From the NCBI GenBank assembly GCA_945865355.1, contig CAMBDN010000194.1, positions 1 to 5,021 on the forward strand: 5,021 bases of DNA, given 5' to 3'. Of the stretch, positions 1-5,021 are shown one piece after another. Position numbers and translations under genes: made by a program. Under the pieces are notes generated by a model that was given only the letters and a program-made list of their open reading frames with translations, searched no databases and was not told where the DNA came from. The DNA is from Legionella genomosp. 1 (GTDB lineage Bacteria; Pseudomonadota; Gammaproteobacteria; Legionellales; Legionellaceae). Each line of letters starts with the position of its first letter. Position 1 is the stretch's first letter.

Positions 1-1
1 G

Positions 2-88
2 TTCTTTAGGCCATTGGGCTTGTCGTGTTTCGCGATAATCAAACAAGATGATTTTTTTATCCGGTTTCTGATTTTGGTAAACCCACAT
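2..88 (-). mobile_element. IS66-family transposase fragment (internal part of TnpC)
   Basis: Reading the minus strand from about 88 down to the window edge gives a peptide beginning MWVYQNQKPDKK and continuing IILFDYRETRQAQWPKE. This resembles the core of the IS66 transposase DDE domain, where a (M/L)WVY stretch is followed by a PDKP-like turn, a (V/I)LFDY strand and an R-rich segment ending P-x-E/D. It has no start codon of its own: in the same frame a TGA lies a few codons upstream (about 112-110), where the DNA reads as hisG in another frame. The piece therefore starts in the middle of the transposase and continues beyond the window. IS66 elements normally also carry tnpA and tnpB and terminal inverted repeats; none is seen here. 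The family call rests on about 28 residues and memory of the family, so it is likely but not certain. Confidence 0.65.
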
Positions 89-165
89 TGTTGAAATAGG
101 TTTTGACTGTCAGAAGCTAATTTTCCAGATTTTTGCAACGCTATACATATTTGGGGTTTTAACAT
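79..165 (-). pseudogene. hisG: hisG 5' fragment, ATP phosphoribosyltransferase (truncated)
   Basis: Starting at ATG 165-163 on the minus strand the product reads MLKPQICIALQKSGKLASDS then QNLFQQCGF. This matches the N-terminus of short- and long-form HisG (E. coli has [22 protein letters not shown] at the same place). HisG condenses ATP and PRPP in the first step of histidine biosynthesis in the cytoplasm. A Shine-Dalgarno AGGA (176-173) sits 7 bases before this ATG; an ATG three bases further upstream opens only a three-codon frame ending TAA. After residue ~29 the HisG frame stays open to the window edge (about 55 codons in all), but its residues (TKIRNRIKKSSC...) no longer resemble HisG, whereas another frame reads as IS66 transposase. 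HisG is normally about 200-300 residues, so this copy should be non-functional. A chimeric protein could still be translated. Confidence 0.75.
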
Positions 166-201
166 TTCATTTTCCTCTTTGTTCCACAGAAGTATCGTGC
201 T

Positions 202-231
202 ACTATACTAGTACGGCAATTCGACTGTCAA
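202..231 (-). promoter_or_regulatory. sigma70-type promoter for hisG
   Basis: On the minus strand a perfect -35 TTGACA (231-226) is followed after 18 bases by TATAGT (207-202), one mismatch from the -10 consensus. Transcription would start near 195, leaving a leader of about 30 bases before the hisG ATG at 165. That leader is too short for a his-type attenuator with a histidine-rich leader peptide, so attenuation of the enteric kind is unlikely. The -35 overlaps the hisN ribosome-binding region on the other strand. Confidence 0.65.
204..209 (+). promoter_or_regulatory. possible -10 element for hisN
   Basis: TATACT on the plus strand is one base from the -10 consensus and lies about 30 bases before the hisN start. 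It overlaps the -10 of the divergent hisG promoter, so the two promoters would compete for the same site. The matching -35 position (about 181-187, GTTCCAC) is poor, so this is a candidate only. Confidence 0.35.
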
Positions 232-238
232 GGGATAT

Positions 239-1033
239 ATGAAAACAAATTGGGCAGACACTGCTAATGCACTCGCCGAAATAGCCGCGATTATTGCGAT
301 AAAACATTTTCGTAAACCCATCGATCAAAGCTTTAAGCAAGATGGATCCTCGGTTAGTACAGCCGATCTAGAAATAGAATCAGCAATGCGTAACTATTTA
401 CAAGTCCACCACCCTGAGCATGGTATTTTAGGAGAAGAACATGGGGTGACCCAAGGAACATCAGGTTACACTTGGGTTTTAGATCCAATTGATGGTACAG
501 CAAGCTTTTTAAGCGGCAAGCCAACTTTTTGTACACTAATCGCTTTATTACGTGATGATGTGCCTATTCTAGGCCTCATTTCTCAACCTATTTTGGCCGA
601 GCGATGGCTTGGAATAGCGGGGCAGAGGACACTGTTCAATGGGCTACCGATACCGGATTGCCCGCCAGCCAATCCTAACGTCACTCGATTTAGTTGCACC
701 ACTCCACAAATGTTCCAATCAAAGGAAGAACGATTGATGTATCAGACGGTCCAACAAAAAGCCTCAATCAGCTCTTACGGTGGCGATGCCTATGCCTATG
801 GCCTACTTGCCTTAGGACTCATTGATATTATTTTGGAGGCTGATTTGGCCTATTATGATATCGCCGCATTAATCCCTATCATTGAAGGAGTGGGCGGCAC
901 GTTAACCGATTGGCAAGGCTGCCCAATAACGAAAGATAGATTCAAAGGACAAGCACTAGCCTTTCGTCATTTGTTACCTAACGAAATGCAAGCATTTGCT
1001 GAAGCAAACCCCGTACTACGCAGCGCACTGTAA
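239..1033 (+). CDS. hisN: Inositol-monophosphatase-family phosphatase, probable histidinol-phosphatase HisN
   Basis: A complete 264-residue protein, normal for the FIG/IMPase superfamily of Mg2+-dependent, Li+-sensitive phosphatases. Visible motifs, in order: DGSSVSTAD (35-43); GEE (65-67), whose glutamates bind metal; DPIDGT (82-87), the metal-binding signature; GGDAYAY (181-187); and a C-terminal YYDIAALIPIIEGVGG (205-220) with D207 as last metal ligand, then TDWQG. The GGD-x-YAY plus YD-x-x-AL-x-P-x-IEG-x-GG pattern is what HisN-type enzymes show rather than SuhB or CysQ. HisN dephosphorylates L-histidinol phosphate, the penultimate block of histidine synthesis. Finding it head-to-head with the start of hisG supports this assignment. 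The start is preceded by AAGGGA about 4 bases upstream, a rather tight spacing. The reading frame is intact although hisG is broken, so it may serve another phosphomonoester or simply not have decayed yet. Other IMPase-family activity cannot be excluded. Confidence 0.8.
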   Translation: MKTNWADTANALAEIAAIIAIKHFRKPIDQSFKQDGSSVSTADLEIESAMRNYLQVHHPEHGILGEEHGVTQGTSGYTWVLDPIDGTASFLSGKPTFCTLIALLRDDVPILGLISQPILAERWLGIAGQRTLFNGLPIPDCPPANPNVTRFSCTTPQMFQSKEERLMYQTVQQKASISSYGGDAYAYGLLALGLIDIILEADLAYYDIAALIPIIEGVGGTLTDWQGCPITKDRFKGQALAFRHLLPNEMQAFAEANPVLRSAL

Positions 1034-1066
1034 TACGGGATCATTACGTTGTTCCTCCAGAAGAAA

Positions 1067-1822
1067 TCAACCAACCACACTATAACCCGCATCTACAAAC
1101 AAGGTATGGCCTTTGATCATTTCAGCTTCTGGCAAGCATAATAAATAGACCGCATTAGCCACATCTTGTGGCGTTAATGGCCGCGCCGATAATGAATGTG
1201 CTTGGTACTCATCCAGCAGATGTTCTCGATTAGGAAAATGTTTTAACGCGTCAGTATCAACGACACCCGCTGATACCGTATTCACGCTAATTCCCACTTC
1301 AGCCAATTCAAGACTTAAAGAGCGTACCAATGCTTCAAGGGCTGCTTTTGAGGCTCCAATAAATGCATAATTTGGAATGGCTCGGTGTGCCCCCAAACTT
1401 GATAGCGCAATAACACGGCTACCTACAGGCATCATTTCTCTTCCTTCAACAACAAGATGATTGAGTGCAAGAGCATTTGTTTCCATACACCAGCGCCAGT
1501 GTTTGGTGGACATCTTCATTGCAGGTTTTAATACACCACTCGCAGCGTTACTGACCAAAAAATCAAGTCGAGTAAAATGCTCACGAAACTGCGCAAACAT
1601 CTCTTTGATCGACTGCTGGTCCGCAACGTTGGCCTGGAGCGCGATAGCGCGACGACCTAAGCCCTCTAGCTCAGAAACCAATACCGCCGCCTCATCCGAA
1701 CTGTTGTAATAAACAATAGCCACATCGGCGCCAGCCCCTGCTAATTTCAATGCAGTTGCACGGCCTATCCCACGTGCTCCTCCGGTAATTAATGCCACTT
1801 TATTTGCCAATACTAAACTCAT
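1067..1822 (-). CDS. fabL: Enoyl-[acyl-carrier-protein] reductase, FabL type (short-chain dehydrogenase/reductase)
   Basis: A 251-residue SDR, almost the length of B. subtilis FabL (250). Seen: the Rossmann nucleotide motif TGGARGIG (13-20); NAASGVLKP (92-100); SSLG (141-144); the catalytic pair Y152 and K159, spaced Tyr-x6-Lys as in enoyl-ACP reductases (FabI/FabL) rather than the Tyr-x3-Lys of classical SDRs; the DTDALKHFPNRE block (189-200), almost identical to B. subtilis FabL; and a MIKGHTLFVDAG C-terminus. The enzyme would reduce trans-2-enoyl-ACP with NAD(P)H in the last step of each round of fatty acid elongation in the cytoplasm; FabL enzymes are known for low triclosan sensitivity. 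The start chosen (ATG 1822-1820) has AAAGGG 7 bases upstream. The frame extends further to a TTG at 1879, but that TTG is part of a TTGACA promoter hexamer and the extra 19 residues match nothing in the family. It converges on hisN with only 33 bases between stops. A role in a specialised lipid or polyketide rather than the housekeeping cycle is possible. Confidence 0.85.
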   Translation of the reverse strand: MSLVLANKVALITGGARGIGRATALKLAGAGADVAIVYYNSSDEAAVLVSELEGLGRRAIALQANVADQQSIKEMFAQFREHFTRLDFLVSNAASGVLKPAMKMSTKHWRWCMETNALALNHLVVEGREMMPVGSRVIALSSLGAHRAIPNYAFIGASKAALEALVRSLSLELAEVGISVNTVSAGVVDTDALKHFPNREHLLDEYQAHSLSARPLTPQDVANAVYLLCLPEAEMIKGHTLFVDAGYSVVG

Positions 1823-1850
1823 TAGCCGACCCTTTGCGTTAAAATGAACC

Positions 1851-1879
1851 AAACTACCTCGATTCAGATAGCCTGTCAA
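1851..1879 (-). promoter_or_regulatory. candidate promoter for fabL
   Basis: On the minus strand a perfect TTGACA (1879-1874) is followed after 17 bases by TAGTTT (1856-1851), a weak -10 with three matches. Transcription from here would give a leader of about 20 bases before the fabL ATG at 1822 and would retain its AAAGGG site. Confidence 0.45.
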
Positions 1880-2058
1880 TTAGGTCGTACAAATAGGAGC
1901 AAAACTTCTCAATAATATGGACGAGTAATCAGCATTGAATCTTGAAAATCGGAGGGATTTGATTGCGACTTAGTAATTACCCGTCAAAAGGCCCTTGTTT
2001 CAAACCAACTATATTTAGTACCATCTGCACACCATTATTAGAGATGAATTAAAGGTCA

Positions 2059-3420
2059 ATGAAACAATCCTGGTTGAACAGCGTTTTTCCCATAGCAGCC
2101 CTATTCTCATTCCGAATGCTAGGTTTGTTTATGCTGATTCCCGTATTTACCATATACGCTAATCAATTAACATCAGCCACACCAGCACTGATCGGTGTGG
2201 CCCTGGGTAGTTATGGTTTAAGCCAAGGACTTTTGCAAATTCCTTTTGGCATCTTATCTGATCGCTTCGGTAGAAAACCGATAATCACTCTGGGCTTAAT
2301 CCTTTTTACCTGTGGCAGTCTACTCGGCGCATTCAGCACATCAATATACGGAATGATCATTGCGAGAACCCTACAGGGTACGGGGGCAATTGGTAGTGTA
2401 TTAATTGCTTTGCTAGCTGATCTAACCCCCGATGAACAACGAACCAAAGCAATGGCCGTGATTGGTATAACGATCGGTTTGTCATTTAGCCTAGCTATGG
2501 TCTTAAGTCCCGCTATTACACATCAATTTGGTCTAGCAGGAATTTTTTATCTTACAACTTTTTTGGCAGCACTAGGATTAGTGCTGCTCCATGCTGTCAT
2601 CCCAACTCCGAAAAAAGAATTGTTTCATCTTGATAATAAGACCAATCCAGCCTTATTTAAGCAAGTGCTTTGCAATCGCCACTTACAACGTCTAAATTTA
2701 GGTATTTTTTGCCAACACTTTATTCTAACATCTACGTTCTTTGGCATACCAATCATTCTCCAGCAACAAATAAAATTAGGGTATCTATCCCAACAATGGC
2801 ATTTTTACCTTCCATTAATGCTACTTTCATTTTTTTTGATGGTACCATTTCTCACCTTCGCAGAAAAAAAACGGCAAATTAAAGCGGTGTTTCTAGCATC
2901 AGTTGCCTTAACCTGCCTCTGTCAATTTATTCTGGCATTTACATTTCAATACTGGTTTGCTATTTGTGGTCTCTTATTCACTTATTTCGTTGCCTTTAAT
3001 TTCTTAGAGGCTAGCCTGCCATCATTAATTTCAAGACAAGCCGGCGCCGATAGCAAAGGTACAGCCATGGGAATTTACTCCAGCAGTCAATTCCTTGCCA
3101 TTTTTGCAGGCGGTGCTTCTGCGGGTGTTATTTATCAATTTACAGGAAACCAAGGGATTTTCATTGCCAACGGCATCATTTCGCTTCTGTGGCTAGCCTT
3201 CTCTTTTTATATGAAACCCAATGTTTATCAACTGACCATTATGCTGCATTATGACAACACGCTAAAAGATGAATCAGACCTAGCCAAACGTTTGGCATTG
3301 TTACCTGGCGTTAAAAACGTTGTAATCGCTCATGATGAAGGAACCGTCTATCTTCGTATCGATAAAGCCCAATACCAAGATGGCAGCGCTGATAGGCTAA
3401 TAGAAACTTGCTCACAATAA
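2059..3420 (+). CDS. yajR: YajR-type major facilitator superfamily transporter with C-terminal YAM domain
   Basis: 453 residues, matching E. coli YajR (about 454). The start reads SFRMLGLFMLIPVFTIY, like the YajR TM1 SLRMLGMFMVLPVL. Motif A follows TM2 as GILSDRFGRKP (64-74), then ARTLQGTGAIGSV in TM4, and TKAMAVIGITIGLSFSLAMVLSPAITH across TM5. In the second half VAFNFLEASLPSLIS and KGTAMGIYSSSQFL are also YajR signatures. After TM12 (ending FYMKPN) a soluble ~65-residue tail from about 389 (TIMLHYDNTLKDESDLAKRL) is the ferredoxin-like YAM domain. It should be a proton-coupled inner-membrane transporter, but the substrate of YajR proteins is not established. The ATG follows AAAGG by only 3 bases. 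The 236 bases between it and fabL hold no gene I can see; a TATATT (2010-2015) could be a -10, with no good -35. In many gammaproteobacteria this transporter lies between uvrA and ssb; here ssb follows but fabL takes the uvrA position. Confidence 0.85.
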   Translation: MKQSWLNSVFPIAALFSFRMLGLFMLIPVFTIYANQLTSATPALIGVALGSYGLSQGLLQIPFGILSDRFGRKPIITLGLILFTCGSLLGAFSTSIYGMIIARTLQGTGAIGSVLIALLADLTPDEQRTKAMAVIGITIGLSFSLAMVLSPAITHQFGLAGIFYLTTFLAALGLVLLHAVIPTPKKELFHLDNKTNPALFKQVLCNRHLQRLNLGIFCQHFILTSTFFGIPIILQQQIKLGYLSQQWHFYLPLMLLSFFLMVPFLTFAEKKRQIKAVFLASVALTCLCQFILAFTFQYWFAICGLLFTYFVAFNFLEASLPSLISRQAGADSKGTAMGIYSSSQFLAIFAGGASAGVIYQFTGNQGIFIANGIISLLWLAFSFYMKPNVYQLTIMLHYDNTLKDESDLAKRLALLPGVKNVVIAHDEGTVYLRIDKAQYQDGSADRLIETCSQ

Positions 3421-3482
3421 CCAACAATATACCGGAAATCAAATATTGAGTATAATCTTCTCCTAACGTAACGATCCGCCAT

Positions 3483-3511
3483 TTGTTGGAAGTTTGGCGC
3501 GCAGTTACAAT
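3483..3511 (+). promoter_or_regulatory. candidate ssb promoter
   Basis: TTGTTG (3483-3488), 17 bases, then TACAAT (3506-3511; five of six -10 matches). The start would be near 3518, leaving a leader of about 20 bases. A perfect TATAAT also lies at 3451-3456 but has no recognisable -35. I see no CTG-N10-CAG LexA-like operator in the 105-base gap, so SOS control as in enteric uvrA/ssb is not supported. Confidence 0.45.
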
Positions 3512-3537
3512 CTAACTATCGCATAATGGAGAAATAT

Positions 3538-4032
3538 ATGGCACGTGGTATCAATAAGGTAATATTAATAGGTAATGTGGGCGTCGACCCAGATGTTCGG
3601 TATATGCCTAATGGCAACGCAGTTACTACACTTTCACTAGCAACCAGTGAGACATGGAAAGATAAACAAACCGGTGATAAACAAGAGCGAACTGAATGGC
3701 ATCGCGTCGTGTGCTTCAATCGTTTAGGTGAAATTGCTGGTGAGTACGTACGTAAAGGCTCGAAGCTTTATATCGAAGGGAGTCTTCGAACACGTAAGTG
3801 GCAAGATCCTCAGGGGCAAGATCGTTATACAACAGAGATCATTGCTTCAGATATCCAAATGCTAGACAGTAAAGGTGGTGCATCACAATCATACAGTGAT
3901 ATGCCTTCAGCAGCGTCGCATCAGCAGCAGGACGAAGGGATCAGTAATACTTCCGCACAAAAACCTAAAACAAAGCAAGCAGCACCCGCACAGGATGCGT
4001 TTGATGAGCTAGATGACGATATTCCGTTTTAA
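3538..4032 (+). CDS. ssb: Single-stranded DNA-binding protein SSB
   Basis: A 164-residue SSB from the ATG at 3538. It coats single-stranded DNA as a homotetramer in replication, recombination and repair. The N-terminal OB fold (about 1-110) reads ARGINKVILIGNVGVDPDVR and YMPNG, then LATSETW, TEWHRVVCF, EYVRKGSKLYIEGSLRTRKW and GQDRYTTEI. The DNA-stacking aromatics W40, W54, F60 and W88 fall at the E. coli positions. The rest is a flexible linker rich in Q, S, A and P (about 111-154), shorter than in E. coli, ending in the acidic tip DELDDDIPF that recruits partner proteins. An ATG at 3526 opens the same frame and would add MEKY, but its GGAG (3528-3531) is instead the ribosome binding site of the 3538 start, 6 bases away, and family members begin with MA(S)RG. 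The gene lies 117 bases after yajR in the same direction and probably has its own promoter. Confidence 0.96.
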   Translation: MARGINKVILIGNVGVDPDVRYMPNGNAVTTLSLATSETWKDKQTGDKQERTEWHRVVCFNRLGEIAGEYVRKGSKLYIEGSLRTRKWQDPQGQDRYTTEIIASDIQMLDSKGGASQSYSDMPSAASHQQQDEGISNTSAQKPKTKQAAPAQDAFDELDDDIPF

Positions 4033-4046
4033 GAAATAAAAATATC

Positions 4047-4095
4047 GAGCAGCCCACATATTGCGAAGCGAAATGCGAGCTGCTCATCTTAACAT
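4047..4095 (+). terminator. inverted repeat after ssb, possible terminator
   Basis: GAGCAGC (4047-4053) is repeated exactly as its complement GCTGCTC (4079-4085), separated by a 25-base loop with a GCGAAGCGAAATGCG core. It starts 14 bases after the ssb stop. The stem is only 7 bp, the loop is long and the following ATCTTAACATTTT is a poor T tract, so intrinsic termination is uncertain; it could instead be a small interspersed repeat. Confidence 0.35.
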
Positions 4096-4186
4096 TTTAC
4101 CACCGCACCAAAGGTGTTCGCTTGAATGTTCATTAATAATCGCTTTGCTTGCAATATTCCAAATATATTTCAATAGGTATTAATGG

Positions 4187-4921
4187 ATGAAATTATCGGA
4201 ACCTATAAATCGTCTATGGCACCCAATCTGGTTTCTTGCACTGAGTTTACTATTGATTCTCATTATCCTTCCGCTAGTCCGTCAGGGTATGTTTTTGGAT
4301 GGCGTCTTTTATGCGGCAATTGCTAAAAATCTAAGCATTGGATACGGGACCATATGGCAACCGTATTACTCACAAACAGAACACACAATTTTCTATGATC
4401 ACCCCCCACTTGCAATCTATTTCCAGTCGCTATTTTTTAAATTACTAGGACAAGGATTTGGAGTTGGAGTTGGAGTTGAAAGGTTTTATTCATTTTTAAT
4501 GGCGTTAGGATAGTTTTCAATTATATCTTGGTATTGGTTAAAACAAGAAAATACAACCCTTATTAACTTGGGATTATTGCTATTTATATGGTTATTAGTT
4601 CCATTAAATTACATATACGCCAGCAATATGCTGGAGGGTACATTAACACTCTTCACAACAATCGCCACGTTTATCTTGCTCATTCAAACCCGCTCAAGGA
4701 CAACCTTCCTATTGCAGTATGTTATCAGCGCCATCGCTGTTTTAATTGCATTTTTATGCAATGGTCCCACTGCACTTTTTACTATTGCTGTCCCTTTGAT
4801 TCAAGGTCTTAGTGAAGAAAAACCTGCCATTATTGCTGGACTAAAAAGGACGCTTGTATTTACTCTCACACTAACACTCGATGATCAAGTTTTTAAATTT
4901 GCAAAATCTGTCTCATTCTGA
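4187..4921 (+). pseudogene. ArnT/PMT-like membrane glycosyltransferase, interrupted and truncated
   Basis: The frame starts at ATG 4187 (weak AGG 9 bases upstream). It gives a hydrophobic TM1 (about 13-31), then FLDGVFYAAIAKNLSIGYG (36-54) and FYDHPPLAIYFQSLFFKLLG (69-88). The acidic residue after TM1 and the DHPPL motif are the marks of GT-C fold transferases of the ArnT / protein mannosyltransferase kind, which move sugars from undecaprenyl-phosphate carriers at the periplasmic face of the inner membrane onto lipid A, protein or other acceptors. A TAG at 4511-4513 ends the frame after 108 residues, yet the same frame continues open after it with plausible membrane helices (LGLLLFIWLLVP, LTLFTTIATFILLIQ, AVLIAFLCNGPTALFTIAV) to about 4879. 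From there the residues (DDQVFKFAKSVSF) look unrelated and a TGA ends the frame at 4921. Family members have around 450-600 residues, so the gene is broken at least twice. The acceptor and exact subfamily cannot be told. Confidence 0.75.
4460..4477 (+). repeat. GGAGTT hexanucleotide, three tandem copies
   Basis: Three exact copies of GGAGTT (4460-4465, 4466-4471, 4472-4477), preceded by the near copy GGATTT. In the glycosyltransferase frame they encode GVGVGV, just before E98-R99 and about 33 bases upstream of the amber stop. The copies keep the frame, and look like slipped-strand duplication within a loop-coding stretch. Confidence 0.8.
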
Positions 4922-5021
4922 TCTATCCCGCTTTTCTGTACTTCAATGAAGGTGTCGACTCAAGTCGCCCCAAAATCCGATGGTTGAGATGTTTTTTCGA
5001 GGAGACAAGAGGAACCACGTT
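4880..5021. other. unassigned right end after loss of glycosyltransferase homology
   Basis: From about 4880 the glycosyltransferase frame loses sense. A different plus frame, open from 4897 to the window edge, contains CLILIYPAFLYFNEG followed by a hydrophilic DSSRPKIRWLRCFFEE stretch. The hydrophobic part could be the displaced continuation of the broken glycosyltransferase or part of another sequence joined here. On the minus strand the frames are short and I recognise none. No inverted repeat or target-site duplication of a mobile element is evident. Confidence 0.4.

Noticed and set aside
354..536. Open frame on the minus strand inside hisN
   Set aside because: It lies wholly antisense to a clear phosphatase gene and has no recognisable protein features.
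1461..1709. Open frame on the plus strand inside fabL
   Set aside because: Antisense shadow of a conserved reductase; no ribosome binding site or family resemblance.
1823..1879. Extended fabL start at TTG 1879, adding 19 residues
   Set aside because: The ATG at 1822 has a well spaced AAAGGG and gives the normal FabL length; the TTG belongs to a TTGACA hexamer and the extra residues have no family match.
1946..1960. Small hairpin AAATC-GGAGG-GATTT upstream of yajR
   Set aside because: A 5-bp AT-rich stem is expected by chance and the GGAGG is not followed by a useful start codon.
2670..2882. Second plus-strand frame inside yajR
   Set aside because: Overlaps conserved transporter sequence in another frame and shows no motif.
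3425..3448. CAATAT/ATATTG inverted repeat as a yajR terminator
   Set aside because: The stem is AT-only apart from one pair, the loop is 12 bases and no T tract follows.
3526..3537. ssb start at ATG 3526
   Set aside because: It lacks its own ribosome binding site and overlaps the GGAG used by the ATG at 3538; SSB proteins start with M-A-(S)-R-G.
4588..4812. Alternative plus frame within the glycosyltransferase
   Set aside because: The frame in phase with the upstream gene encodes membrane helices; the alternative is His/Cys-rich noise typical of a shifted frame.
4880..5021. End of a second insertion sequence at the right edge
   Set aside because: No terminal inverted repeat, target duplication or recognisable transposase peptide was found in any frame.

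Overview
The window looks like chromosomal DNA from an AT-rich gammaproteobacterium. The YajR-type transporter followed by ssb is a gammaproteobacterial pairing, and all recognisable proteins have gammaproteobacterial character except the SDR, which resembles the Bacillus enoyl-ACP reductase FabL. Base composition and gene content would fit a Legionella-like organism, but this is inference and no rRNA or other marker confirms it.

Left end (1-238): on the minus strand, the first ~28 codons of hisG (ATP phosphoribosyltransferase) begin behind a good ribosome binding site and promoter. They then run into an out-of-frame piece from the middle of an IS66-type transposase. hisG is therefore broken in this genome or at least in this copy. 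Divergent from it on the plus strand is an intact inositol-monophosphatase-family gene of the HisN (histidinol-phosphatase) type, consistent with an old histidine-biosynthesis neighbourhood.

Middle (1067-4032): fabL-like enoyl-ACP reductase (minus, convergent with hisN), then a divergent YajR-type major facilitator transporter with its C-terminal YAM domain, then ssb in the same direction with its own likely promoter. The first and last are DNA/lipid housekeeping functions; the transporter's substrate is unknown.

Right end (4033-5021): a long-loop inverted repeat after ssb, then the start of a membrane glycosyltransferase (ArnT/PMT-like, GT-C fold). It is a pseudogene with an in-frame amber stop, a GGAGTT hexanucleotide triplication just before the stop, and a loss of homology or frame near 4880. 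The last ~100 bases are unassigned.

Both flanks thus show decay (truncated hisG plus transposon remnant; broken glycosyltransferase) around an intact core of four genes. I see no CRISPR array, tRNA or rRNA, and no convincing evidence of an undescribed multi-gene system. The most interesting items are the hisG/IS66 chimeric junction and the FabL-type reductase in this background.
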